From the NCBI RefSeq assembly GCF_037055355.1, contig NZ_CP146350.1, positions 6,905,001-6,969,000 on the forward strand: a DNA stretch of 64,000 nt. The letters run 5' to 3'. The first letter of the stretch is position 1, and every line of letters starts with the position of its first letter. The stretch is from Streptomyces sp. DG1A-41 (GTDB taxonomy: Bacteria; Actinomycetota; Actinomycetes; Streptomycetales; Streptomycetaceae). This document shows, in pieces, positions 17,190-25,307 of this stretch. Below the pieces are notes generated by a model, which worked only from the letters and a program-made list of their open reading frames with translations, made no database searches and was not told the DNA's origin. The position numbers and the translations under genes were made by a program.

Positions 17190-18415
17190 CGGCCCACCAG
17201 GAAATACGCCGACTCGTCGTGGTCGGCGCGTCGCTGGCCGGCCTGCGCGCGGTGGAGGCGGCGCGCGCGGCCGGCTTCACCGGCGAGATCACCCTGATCG
17301 GCGCGGAGGAGCACCTGCCGTACGACCGCACGGTGCTCTCCAAGTCCTTCCTGGACCACCCGGACATCGACCCTCCCGTCCCGCACTACCGCGAACGGGT
17401 GGATCTCACCGATCAGTTGGGCGTCCGGCTGCTGCTGGGCGCGCCCGCCGAGCGGCTCGACGCCGAGGCCCGCACCGTGCAGGTGGGCGGCCGGCAGATG
17501 CCGTACGACCGGCTGATCGTCGCGACCGGTGTACGGCCCAGGCGGCTGCCTGCCGCCCAGGAGCGGAGCGGCGTACTGAGCCTGCGCACGGTGGGTGACG
17601 CCCGCGCACTGCGCCGGCGCTTGGCCGACGCCCGCCGGGTCGTGGTGGTGGGCGCCGGGTTCATCGGCGCCGAGGTGGCCTCGGCGGCCCGCGGCCGGGG
17701 GGCCGAGACCACCCTGGTCGATGCGTCACCCGCCCCGCTGGCCCGCGCCGTTGGCCCGGAGCTGGGTCCGCTGCTCTCCCGGATGCACACCGCGCACGGT
17801 GCCCGGCTGCGCTGCGGCATCGACGTCGCCGAGGTGTGGCCCGACCGGGTGGTGCTCTCCGACGACACCGCGCTCGACGCCGACCTGGTCGTCGCCGGGG
17901 TCGGCGCGCAGCCGGCCGTCGACTGGCTCGCCGGGTCCGGACTGCGGCTCGACGACGGCGTGGTGTGCGGTCCGGACCTCGCCGCCTCCCTGCCGGGGAT
18001 CCACGCGGCGGGCGACGCCGCTCGCTGGTACAACCCGTTGTTCGAGCGGGAGATGCGCCTGGAGCACTGGAGCAGCGCCGCCGAACAGGGCGCGATCGCC
18101 GCCCGCAATGCTCTCGGCGCGAGCGAGACCTGCGCCACCGTCCCCTACTTCTGGTCGGACTGGTACGGGGTGCGGATCCAGTTCCTCGGCGTGCCGGACG
18201 CCGAACACACCGAGATCTTCGGCGACGTCGACGGCCACCGTTTCGTGGCGCTGCTCGGCGCCCGGGACCGGCTCACCGGGGTGCTTCTGGTGGACCGGCG
18301 CAGGGACACCGCCAAGTACCGGCACATGCTGCGTCGCCGCGCCGGCTGGCGAGAGGCGCTGGACTTCGCCGCCCGCCGCGAGGCGACGGGCACGACCGTG
18401 GGAGTGAGACCGTGA
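17186..18415 (+). CDS. NAD(P)H:ferredoxin reductase (putidaredoxin reductase type)
   Basis: 409 residues with two dinucleotide-binding sites, VVVGASLAGLRAVEAARAAG (FAD) and VVVVGAGFIGAEVASAARGRG (NADH), and the CATGVRPR and AGDAA landmarks expected in this family. It should feed electrons to the 15560 ferredoxin. The GTG at 17186 overlaps the upstream stop, and its TGA overlaps the GTG of the fusion gene at 18412, so five genes from the P450 onward behave as one transcription-translation unit. Having its own dedicated reductase is uncommon for P450s in Streptomyces clusters. Confidence 0.92.
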   Translation: MTAHQEIRRLVVVGASLAGLRAVEAARAAGFTGEITLIGAEEHLPYDRTVLSKSFLDHPDIDPPVPHYRERVDLTDQLGVRLLLGAPAERLDAEARTVQVGGRQMPYDRLIVATGVRPRRLPAAQERSGVLSLRTVGDARALRRRLADARRVVVVGAGFIGAEVASAARGRGAETTLVDASPAPLARAVGPELGPLLSRMHTAHGARLRCGIDVAEVWPDRVVLSDDTALDADLVVAGVGAQPAVDWLAGSGLRLDDGVVCGPDLAASLPGIHAAGDAARWYNPLFEREMRLEHWSSAAEQGAIAARNALGASETCATVPYFWSDWYGVRIQFLGVPDAEHTEIFGDVDGHRFVALLGARDRLTGVLLVDRRRDTAKYRHMLRRRAGWREALDFAARREATGTTVGVRP

Positions 18416-20781
18416 CCGCACAGGTGATCGTCGTCGGCGGCGGCCCGGTGGGTCTGCTGCTCGCGGGAGAACTGCGCCTCGGCGGCGCCGAGGTGACTGT
18501 CCTGGAACGGCTCACCGAACCGTCCCAGGAGTCTCGCGCGACCACCCTGCACGCCCGCACCATGGAACTCCTCGACCAGCGCGGCCTCCTGGAACACCTG
18601 GGCCCGCAACTGCCCCCGAACGAACCGCGCGGCCACTTCGGCGGCCTCCCGCTCGGCCTGGGCGCCACCGACAGCCCGTACGCCGGCCAGTGGAAAGTGC
18701 CCCAGACCCGGCTGCGGGAGCTGCTGCTGGAGTGGGCGACCGGACTGGGCGCTGACGTGCGTACGGGCCACGAGGTCACCGCTCTACGGCAGTCGGCGGA
18801 CGGCATCGAGGCCACGGCCCGGGCAAGGCGCGGCACAATCCGGCTGACCGGCCGGTACGCCGTCGGCTGCGACGGTGAGGACAGCGCCGTACGGCGGCTC
18901 GCCGGCATCGCGTTCCCGGGTCATGACGCCACCCGGGAACTGCTGCGCGCGGACGTCGCGGGCGTCGACATCTCGGACCGCCGCTTCGAACGGTTGCCCA
19001 AGGGCCTTGCGATCGCGGGCCGCCGCCCCGACGGAGTGACCCGGGTGATGGTCCACCGCTTCGGGCGGCCGGCCGGAGTCCGCGTCGGGGAACCGGAGTT
19101 CGCGGAGATCGCCACGGTGTGGCGGGAGGTCACCGGCGAGGACATCTCCGGCGGCACACCGCTGTGGGTAAACGCCTTCGGCGACGCCGGCCGGCAGGCC
19201 GCACACTACCGGCAGGGCCGGGTACTGCTCGCCGGGGACGCCGCCCACGCACAGCTGCCGGTCGGCGGCCAGGCCCTCAACCTCGGCCTCCAGGACGCGG
19301 TGAATCTGGGCTGGAAACTGGCCGCCGAGGTCCGCGGCTGGGCTCCGCCCGCGCTGCTCGACACCTACCACGACGAACGGCACCGAATCGGACGCCGTGT
19401 CCTCGGCAACATCGCGGCCCAGGCCTCGATCCTCCTCGGCGGCGAGGAGACGGACGCCCTGCGCGCGGTGCTGGGTGAACTGCTGCGGTACGACTCCGCC
19501 GGAGCGCTGCTCGCGGACATGATCAGCGGCCTGGACGTCCGCCAGCCGGAGGGAGATTCCGACCCGCCCTGGCTGGGCGCCCGGCTGCCGCTCACTGAAC
19601 TCGGCACCGGCCTCGGCACGGACATCTCCACCTCACAACTGCTCCACGCGGCCCGGGGGTTGCTGCTCGACCTCGCCCCGGACGCGCCCGGCCACGCGGA
19701 GCTGAGGGCTCGGGCAGCGCGCTGGGCGGACCGGGTGCGCGTGGTGGCCGCACACGCCCCGGCGGACGGCCCCCTCGCCGGGGTCCGTGCTCTCTTGGTG
19801 CGTCCGGACGGACACACGGTGTGGGCACGAACGGCGTCCACGTCCGAGCCCGGTACGGCTGACGGATTCGTGAGGGCGCTGCGGCACTGGTTCGGCGAGC
19901 CTCGGCCGCGCCCCGCCTCCGCCGGGGCCTCTGTCACCGCCTCCGTACCCGGCACCGTGTCGGGCAGCCCCCGCCCCGAAGGCTCCACCCCCGTGACCCG
20001 AACGACCTTCAGGAGGAATGACGTGGGAACCCTGGTGAACAAGACTGCCCTGGTCACCGGCGCGAGCCGGGGTATCGGACGAGCCGTCGCCGAGCGGCTG
20101 GCCGCGGAGGGCGCGCTGGTCGCCGTGCACTACGCCCGGAACAAGGAGGCGGCCGAGGAGACCGTCACCGGCATCAGGGCGGCGGGCGGCCGGGCCTTCC
20201 CGGTGCGCGCCACCTTCGGTGTGCCCGGCGACGTCGACGCCCTGTTCGAGGGCGTCGAGGAAGGGCTGAAGGAGCACACCGGCGGCATCGAGCTCGACAT
20301 CGTCGTCAACAACGCGGGCATCATGGGCGGCGTCACCCCCGAGGAGACCACTACCGACCTCTTCGACCGGCTGGTCGCGGTCAACGCCAAGGCCCCCTTC
20401 TTCGTGATCCAGCGGGCCGTGCAGAACATGCGCGACGGCGGCAGGATCATCAACATCTCCTCCGGGCTCACCCGCTTCGCCAACCCCGAGGAGATCGCGT
20501 ACGCGATGACGAAGGGCGCCGTGGAGACCCTGGCGCGCCACTACGCCAAGCACTTCGCCGGCCGCGGCATCACCGTGAACAGCGTCGCCCCCGGCATCAC
20601 CGACAACGGCGGCGAGATCTTCGCCAACCCGCAGGCGGTGGAGTTCATGGCGCAGCTGTCCGCGTTCGGCCGGGTGGGCCGGCCCACGGACATCGCCGGC
20701 GTGGTGGCCTTCCTCGCCTCCGATGACGCCCGCTGGATCACCGGCGCCTTCCTCGACGCCACCGGCGGCACCCTCCTGTGA
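18412..20781 (+). CDS. Oxygenase-ketoreductase fusion, PgaM/UrdM-like
   Basis: 789 residues in one frame. Residues 1-500 are a PgaE-like flavoprotein monooxygenase (VVGGGPVGLLLAGEL, CDGEDSAVRRL, LLAGDAAHAQLPVGGQALNLGLQDA). After a Pro/Ser/Thr-rich linker (about 500-537), residues 538-789 are a short-chain dehydrogenase (VTGASRGIGRA, NNAG, ISSG, Tyr-x3-Lys). In the PgaM/UrdM family such fusions perform C-12b/C-12 hydroxylation or 2,3-dehydration and C-6 ketoreduction of angucyclines, and the reductase is also made separately from an internal start. The sequence here shows the same device at 20011-20025. This gene is the strongest single marker that the cluster makes an angucycline. The start overlaps the reductase gene by GTGA. 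Confidence 0.92.
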   Translation: MTAQVIVVGGGPVGLLLAGELRLGGAEVTVLERLTEPSQESRATTLHARTMELLDQRGLLEHLGPQLPPNEPRGHFGGLPLGLGATDSPYAGQWKVPQTRLRELLLEWATGLGADVRTGHEVTALRQSADGIEATARARRGTIRLTGRYAVGCDGEDSAVRRLAGIAFPGHDATRELLRADVAGVDISDRRFERLPKGLAIAGRRPDGVTRVMVHRFGRPAGVRVGEPEFAEIATVWREVTGEDISGGTPLWVNAFGDAGRQAAHYRQGRVLLAGDAAHAQLPVGGQALNLGLQDAVNLGWKLAAEVRGWAPPALLDTYHDERHRIGRRVLGNIAAQASILLGGEETDALRAVLGELLRYDSAGALLADMISGLDVRQPEGDSDPPWLGARLPLTELGTGLGTDISTSQLLHAARGLLLDLAPDAPGHAELRARAARWADRVRVVAAHAPADGPLAGVRALLVRPDGHTVWARTASTSEPGTADGFVRALRHWFGEPRPRPASAGASVTASVPGTVSGSPRPEGSTPVTRTTFRRNDVGTLVNKTALVTGASRGIGRAVAERLAAEGALVAVHYARNKEAAEETVTGIRAAGGRAFPVRATFGVPGDVDALFEGVEEGLKEHTGGIELDIVVNNAGIMGGVTPEETTTDLFDRLVAVNAKAPFFVIQRAVQNMRDGGRIINISSGLTRFANPEEIAYAMTKGAVETLARHYAKHFAGRGITVNSVAPGITDNGGEIFANPQAVEFMAQLSAFGRVGRPTDIAGVVAFLASDDARWITGAFLDATGGTLL
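20011..20025 (+). promoter_or_regulatory. Internal ribosome binding site and GTG start for a separate reductase
   Basis: AGGAGG (20011-20016) is followed after six bases by an in-frame GTG (20023-20025), codon 538 of the fusion. Translation from here gives a 252-residue SDR complete from its beta-1 strand. The catalytic residues in that numbering are Ser146/147, Tyr160 and Lys164. Confidence 0.8.
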
Positions 20782-20819
20782 GCCGGGCCCGGCACCCCGA
20801 CAAGGAAGAAGGGATTCCC

Positions 20820-21779
20820 ATGGGCAGAACCGCCTTCGTGTTCCCCGGCCAGGGCTCGCAACGGGTCGGCATGGGTCTCGACCTCGTCAAACAGTGGCCG
20901 CACCTGCGGGACACGTACTACGCGCCCGCCGACGACATCCTCGGCTTCCCGTTCTCCGCCCTGTGCTGGGAAGGGCCGGCCGCCGCGCTGGCCGACATGC
21001 GGATCACCCAGCCCGCCATGCTGCTGTGCAGCGTGGCCGCGTTCGACGTGCTGCGGCGCCACGGCCTCGCTCCGGACGCCGTGGCCGGCCACAGCCTCGG
21101 CGAGGTCTCCGCGCTGGTGTGTGCGGGCGTCCTCGACTGGCGGGATGCGCTGCGGCTGGTGCGCATCCGCGGTGAGCTCATGACCTCGGTCACTGAGCAG
21201 GTGCCGGGCCGGATGGCCGCCGTCGTGGGCCTGACGCTGTACCAGGTCGAGGAGCTGTGCCTGCGGGCCGCGGCGGAGACCGGTGACGTGGTGGAGATCG
21301 CCAACCACAACGACCCCACCCAGGTGGTGGTCTCCGGGCAGGTCGCCGGCGTGGACCGGCTCTGTGACCTCGTCGGCGGGGCCGGGGCGGACCGGGTGGT
21401 CGCGCTGCGCATCGGCGGCCCCGCGCACTGCAGCCTCATGGGCCGGGTCGCCGACGCGTTCGCCGCGGCGCTCGACGACGTCCCGTTCCGCGCCCCCGAG
21501 GTGCCCGTCTACTCCGGCAGCAACGGAGTCTTGGTCACCGACGGCGAGCACGCGAAGCAACTCCTGCTGGGACAGCTCACCGGCCGGGTGCTGTGGACCG
21601 ACGTGGTCCGCCGGATGACCGCCGACGGCGTGGACCGCTTCGTCGAGGTCGGGCCAGGCAAGGCGCTCAGCGGTCTGTGCGGGCGGATCGCGCCGGGCGT
21701 GACCACCTTGCGCACCGGCGACGCCCAGCAGGTGCAGCAGACCGTGGAAGCCGTCCTGCGAACCGAAGGAGCGGCCTGA
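20820..21779 (+). CDS. Malonyl-CoA:ACP transacylase (FabD-like)
   Basis: 319 residues. It has the N-terminal PGQGSQ motif, nucleophile Ser92 in AGHSLGE, and a His in PAHCSLM at the usual late position. It loads malonate on the ACP. Most type II clusters borrow this enzyme from fatty acid synthesis, so a dedicated copy, and a second acyltransferase at 23535, is notable. ATG at 20820, 38 bp after the fusion gene; GAAGAAGGG upstream. One base separates it from the carboxylase gene. Confidence 0.9.
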   Translation: MGRTAFVFPGQGSQRVGMGLDLVKQWPHLRDTYYAPADDILGFPFSALCWEGPAAALADMRITQPAMLLCSVAAFDVLRRHGLAPDAVAGHSLGEVSALVCAGVLDWRDALRLVRIRGELMTSVTEQVPGRMAAVVGLTLYQVEELCLRAAAETGDVVEIANHNDPTQVVVSGQVAGVDRLCDLVGGAGADRVVALRIGGPAHCSLMGRVADAFAAALDDVPFRAPEVPVYSGSNGVLVTDGEHAKQLLLGQLTGRVLWTDVVRRMTADGVDRFVEVGPGKALSGLCGRIAPGVTTLRTGDAQQVQQTVEAVLRTEGAA

Positions 21780-21780
21780 C

Positions 21781-23325
21781 ATGCTTGCCCGAGTGGCCGA
21801 ACTCCACGCACTGCGGGAGCAGGTCCTGCGCGGCCCCAGCGAGCAGGCGACCCAGGCACAGAAGGCCAAGGGGAAACTGACCGCCCGGGAGCGCATCGAA
21901 CTGCTGCTCGACGATGGGTCCTTCCACGAGGTCGAGTCCCTGCGCCGGCACCGGGCCACGGGCTTCGGCCTGGAGGCCAAGAAGCCGTACACCGACGGTG
22001 TGATCACCGGGTGGGGCACGGTGGAGGGCCGGACGGTCTTCGTCTACGCCCATGACTTCCGCATCTTCGGCGGCGCCCTGGGCGAGGCCCACGCCACGAA
22101 GATCCACAAGATCATGGACATGGCGCTGGCTGCGGGCTCGCCCCTGGTGTCGCTGAACGACGGCGCGGGTGCCCGTATCCAGGAGGGCGTCTCGGCGCTC
22201 GCCGGCTACGGCGGCATCTTCCAGCGCAACACGAAGGCGAGCGGGGTGATCCCGCAGATCTCGGTGATGCTGGGTCCCTGTGCGGGCGGTGCGGCGTACT
22301 CGCCGGCGCTGACCGACTTCGTGTTCATGGTCCGAGAGACGTCCCAGATGTTCATCACCGGCCCGGACGTCGTCAAGGCGGTCACCGGCGAGGAGATCAC
22401 CCAGAACGGCCTGGGCGGCGCGGACGTGCACGCCGAGGCCTCCGGTGTCTGTCACTTCGCGTACGACGACGAGGAGACCTGCATCGCGGACGTGCGTCAC
22501 CTGCTCTCCCTCCTGCCGCCCAACAACCGGGAGAACCCGCCCTCGGTCTTCTGCGACGACCCCGCCGACCGGCTGACGGAGTCCCTGCTGACCCTGGTGC
22601 CGGAGGACGGCAACCGGCCCTACGACATGGCCAAGGTCATCGAGGAGATCGTCGACGACGGCGACTACCTGGAAGTCCACGAGCGCTGGGCACGCAACCT
22701 GATCTGCGCGCTGGCCCGGCTGGACGGCCACGTCGTCGGCATCGTCGCCAACCAGCCGCAGAGCCTGGCAGGTGTCCTGGACATCCACGCGTCGGAAAAG
22801 GGCGCACGTTTTGTGCAGATGTGCGACGCGTTCAACATCCCGATCGTCACCCTCCTGGACGTCCCCGGGTTCCTCCCCGGCGTGGACCAGGAGCACGGCG
22901 GCATCATCCGCCACGGCGCCAAGCTGCTCTACGCCTACTGCAACGCGACCGTGCCGAGGATCTCGCTGATCCTGCGCAAGGCCTACGGAGGTGCGTACAT
23001 CGTCATGGACAGCCAGTCCATCGGTGCCGACCTCACCTACGCCTGGCCGACCAACGAGATCGCCGTCATGGGCGCGGAGGGTGCGGCCAACGTCATCTTC
23101 CGCCGCCAGATCGCCGAGGCCGACGACCCGGAGGCCATGCGGGCCCGCAAGGTCAAGGAGTACAAGGCCGAGCTGATGCACCCGTACTACGCGGCCGAGC
23201 GGGGTCTGGTCGACGAGGTCATCGACCCGGCCCGCACTCGGCAGGTCCTCATCGCCTCCCTGGCGATGCTCCACGCCAAACACGCCGAGCTGCCGCACCG
23301 CAAGCACGGCAACCCGCCGCAGTGA
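21781..23325 (+). CDS. Acyl-CoA carboxylase beta (carboxyltransferase) subunit
   Basis: 514 residues, biotin-dependent carboxyltransferase (crotonase fold, two halves). Landmarks are KGKLTARERIELLLDDGSF, the acyl-CoA pocket GAGARIQEG, GPCAGGAAYSPALTDF and VPGFLPGVDQEHGGIIRHGAKL. It carboxylates acetyl-CoA (or propionyl-CoA) and so supplies malonyl-CoA to the PKS. It overlaps the epsilon subunit gene (GTGA). The biotin carboxylase/BCCP alpha subunit is not in the window and must be shared from elsewhere. Substrate preference cannot be settled by eye. Confidence 0.94.
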   Translation: MLARVAELHALREQVLRGPSEQATQAQKAKGKLTARERIELLLDDGSFHEVESLRRHRATGFGLEAKKPYTDGVITGWGTVEGRTVFVYAHDFRIFGGALGEAHATKIHKIMDMALAAGSPLVSLNDGAGARIQEGVSALAGYGGIFQRNTKASGVIPQISVMLGPCAGGAAYSPALTDFVFMVRETSQMFITGPDVVKAVTGEEITQNGLGGADVHAEASGVCHFAYDDEETCIADVRHLLSLLPPNNRENPPSVFCDDPADRLTESLLTLVPEDGNRPYDMAKVIEEIVDDGDYLEVHERWARNLICALARLDGHVVGIVANQPQSLAGVLDIHASEKGARFVQMCDAFNIPIVTLLDVPGFLPGVDQEHGGIIRHGAKLLYAYCNATVPRISLILRKAYGGAYIVMDSQSIGADLTYAWPTNEIAVMGAEGAANVIFRRQIAEADDPEAMRARKVKEYKAELMHPYYAAERGLVDEVIDPARTRQVLIASLAMLHAKHAELPHRKHGNPPQ

Positions 23326-23516
23326 GCGCCGAGCGTTCGCTGCGGGTCGTACAGGGCAGTGCCACCCCGGAGGAGATCGCCGCGGTGACCGCGGTCCTCC
23401 TGGCGGCGCTGTCCCGCGCGGGGGCCGACCCCGGCCCGCCGGACCGCTCCCGCGTCCGTTGGCGCCGTCCGGAACGACAGGCCCTGTTCAACCCGTCCCG
23501 CAGCTGGCGCAGATGA
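23322..23516 (+). CDS. Acyl-CoA carboxylase epsilon subunit
   Basis: 64 residues with the epsilon-type N-terminus (LRVVQGSATPEEIAAVTAVLLAAL) and Trp/Arg-rich tail (RWRRPERQ...PSRSWRR). Such small subunits are found in actinobacterial acyl-CoA carboxylases and stabilise the alpha-beta complex. The GTG start overlaps the beta subunit stop. Full length for the family. Confidence 0.88.
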   Translation: MSAERSLRVVQGSATPEEIAAVTAVLLAALSRAGADPGPPDRSRVRWRRPERQALFNPSRSWRR

Positions 23517-23534
23517 CCCTTCAGGAGATGACCG

Positions 23535-24551
23535 ATGACCGATGACGACTACCGCGGAGGCGAACGCCCCGTCGCCCTGCTGTTGCCGGGGCAGGGTGCC
23601 CAGTACGCCCGGATGGCCGCGCCGTTGTACGAGCGGGAGCCCGATTTCCGGATGATCGTCGATGAGTTCCTGGAGTTGATGGGGGAGGAGGGGCGGCGAA
23701 TCCGGGCCGACTGGCTGGGGGCGCACCCCGTCCTGCCCATCGACGCGGGGCGGCGCGCCCAGCCGCTGCTCTTCGCCGTCGGCTACGCGGTGGGCCTGTT
23801 GCTCCAGCGGCGCGGGCTGCGGCCCGGCGTGCTGCTCGGACACAGCGTCGGCGAACTCGCGGCGGCCACCCTGGCCGGAGTGTTCGACCTGCCGGGAGCG
23901 GCCCGCATCATGCTGGCCCGCTGCCGGGTCCTGGCGACCGCGCCCGCCGGGGGACTGCTCGCGGTCGCCGCCACTCCCGAGGACGTGGAGTCCCGGTTGG
24001 ATCCGGACCTCGTCGAGCGGGGCGTCGTCGTCGGCGCGGTCAACGCCCCCGCGCAGACCGTGCTGGCGGGCCCGGAGGCGCTGCTCGGCGCCGTCGACCG
24101 CACCCTCAGGGACGCCGGGCTGGTGACACGGCGGGTGCGGGCCCGTGAGCCGTTCCACTCGCCGGTGCTCGACGAGGCCGCGCTCGTCTTCGAGGAGGCC
24201 GTCGCCGCCGAGTCGCCAGCCCCGCCGAGGATTCCGGTCCGCTCCGCCCGCACCGGCCGGCTGGTCCGGGCTGAGGACGCGGTCGACCCGGCGTTCTGGG
24301 CCCGACAGATGGCCGAGCCGGTGCTGTACTGGCAGGCGCTGGCAGGACTCCTCGACGACGGTGCGTACGTCCTGGTCGAGTCGGGCCCGGGCAACTCCCT
24401 GTCGGCTCCGGCCCGCCGTCACCGCTCGGTACGCTCCGGCGCCACCGAGGTGGTGTGCATGCTGCCGACGGAACGCGGCGACTGCTGGGCGACCTGGACG
24501 GCTGCCCTGCGCCGCCTGGAAGCCATGCACGGAACAACGGCGCGCGTATGA
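23535..24551 (+). CDS. Second acyltransferase (malonyl-CoA:ACP transacylase-like)
   Basis: 338 residues with PGQGAQ, nucleophile Ser104 in LGHSVGE, and EPFHSPVLDEAA carrying the catalytic His. FHSP is the malonyl-type signature, but trans-acting acyltransferases for other starters share it. It differs strongly from the FabD-like protein at 20820, so the two probably have different partners or substrates, such as proofreading of starter units. CAGGAG precedes the ATG by seven bases. Last gene of the forward operon; convergent with the TetR gene, 7 bp apart. Confidence 0.85.
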   Translation: MTDDDYRGGERPVALLLPGQGAQYARMAAPLYEREPDFRMIVDEFLELMGEEGRRIRADWLGAHPVLPIDAGRRAQPLLFAVGYAVGLLLQRRGLRPGVLLGHSVGELAAATLAGVFDLPGAARIMLARCRVLATAPAGGLLAVAATPEDVESRLDPDLVERGVVVGAVNAPAQTVLAGPEALLGAVDRTLRDAGLVTRRVRAREPFHSPVLDEAALVFEEAVAAESPAPPRIPVRSARTGRLVRAEDAVDPAFWARQMAEPVLYWQALAGLLDDGAYVLVESGPGNSLSAPARRHRSVRSGATEVVCMLPTERGDCWATWTAALRRLEAMHGTTARV

Positions 24552-24558
24552 GGCCCCC

Positions 24559-25266
24559 TCAGCCTCCATCGCACGCGCCCTCTTCCCCTCCCTCTCCCTC
24601 TTCCTCCTCCGCGGGCCCGAGGGCCGCTTCCGCGCACCCCGTGCCTTCCGGCTCGCCGGAGATCAGCGCGCGGATCACCGGTGCCGCCACCCGCACCACG
24701 TCCTCCAGATCCGGCTCGCTCACGTCCGGCACGCGCAGCAGATAGCGGCCGCTGGCGATGCCCAGCATCATCACCGAGAACAGGCCAGCCCGGATCCGGG
24801 CGTCGGGCAGGTCGATGTGTTCGGCGATGGCGTCCACGGACTGGGTGGTCACCAGGGTGCGCAGTTCCTCCGCGGCCGCCTCGCTGGTCATGCTGGTCCG
24901 GACGAGGACGGCCATCGGGCTGTCCGGACTCGACGCCCACCGGCCCAGCATGGTCCGCAGGTAGTTCTCGGCGGTCGAGGCGGGGTCGGGGGTGGTCAGC
25001 TCGTCGATGGGGATCTCGAAGCTCACGGCCTCCTTGAAGAGTTGCTCCTTCGTCCCGAAGTACTGCATGACCGACGACTTGTGCGCCTGGGCTGCATCGG
25101 CGATCAGCCGGATCGTCGCCCGCTCGTAGCCGTACTGGGCGAAGGTCCTGCGTGCTGCCAGGAGGATGCGGCGCCGGGTGCGGTCGCCCTTGCCGTCGGG
25201 CCGGGGCAGAGCCGGCGCGGCCTGCCCGGTCCGCCCGCGCCGGCTCTCCTCAAGGCTGTGTTTCAC
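24559..25266 (-). CDS. TetR-family regulator
   Basis: 235 residues. Helix-turn-helix at about 30-75 (RRRILLAARRTFAQYGYERATIRLIADAAQAHKSSVMQYFGTKEQLFKEAV), helical ligand domain after it, and a Glu/Gly-rich tail (AEEEEGEGGEEGA) of unknown role. The GTG start at 25266 has AAGGAGG nine bases upstream. It lies 41 bp downstream of the exporter gene on the same strand, so both are probably one operon. By analogy it represses the exporter until the polyketide accumulates. Confidence 0.9.
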   Translation of the reverse strand: MKHSLEESRRGRTGQAAPALPRPDGKGDRTRRRILLAARRTFAQYGYERATIRLIADAAQAHKSSVMQYFGTKEQLFKEAVSFEIPIDELTTPDPASTAENYLRTMLGRWASSPDSPMAVLVRTSMTSEAAAEELRTLVTTQSVDAIAEHIDLPDARIRAGLFSVMMLGIASGRYLLRVPDVSEPDLEDVVRVAAPVIRALISGEPEGTGCAEAALGPAEEEEGEGGEEGACDGG

Positions 25267-25307
25267 GGTGGACCCCTCCTTCTCGCGTGCTCACACCGAC
25301 TTCCAAC

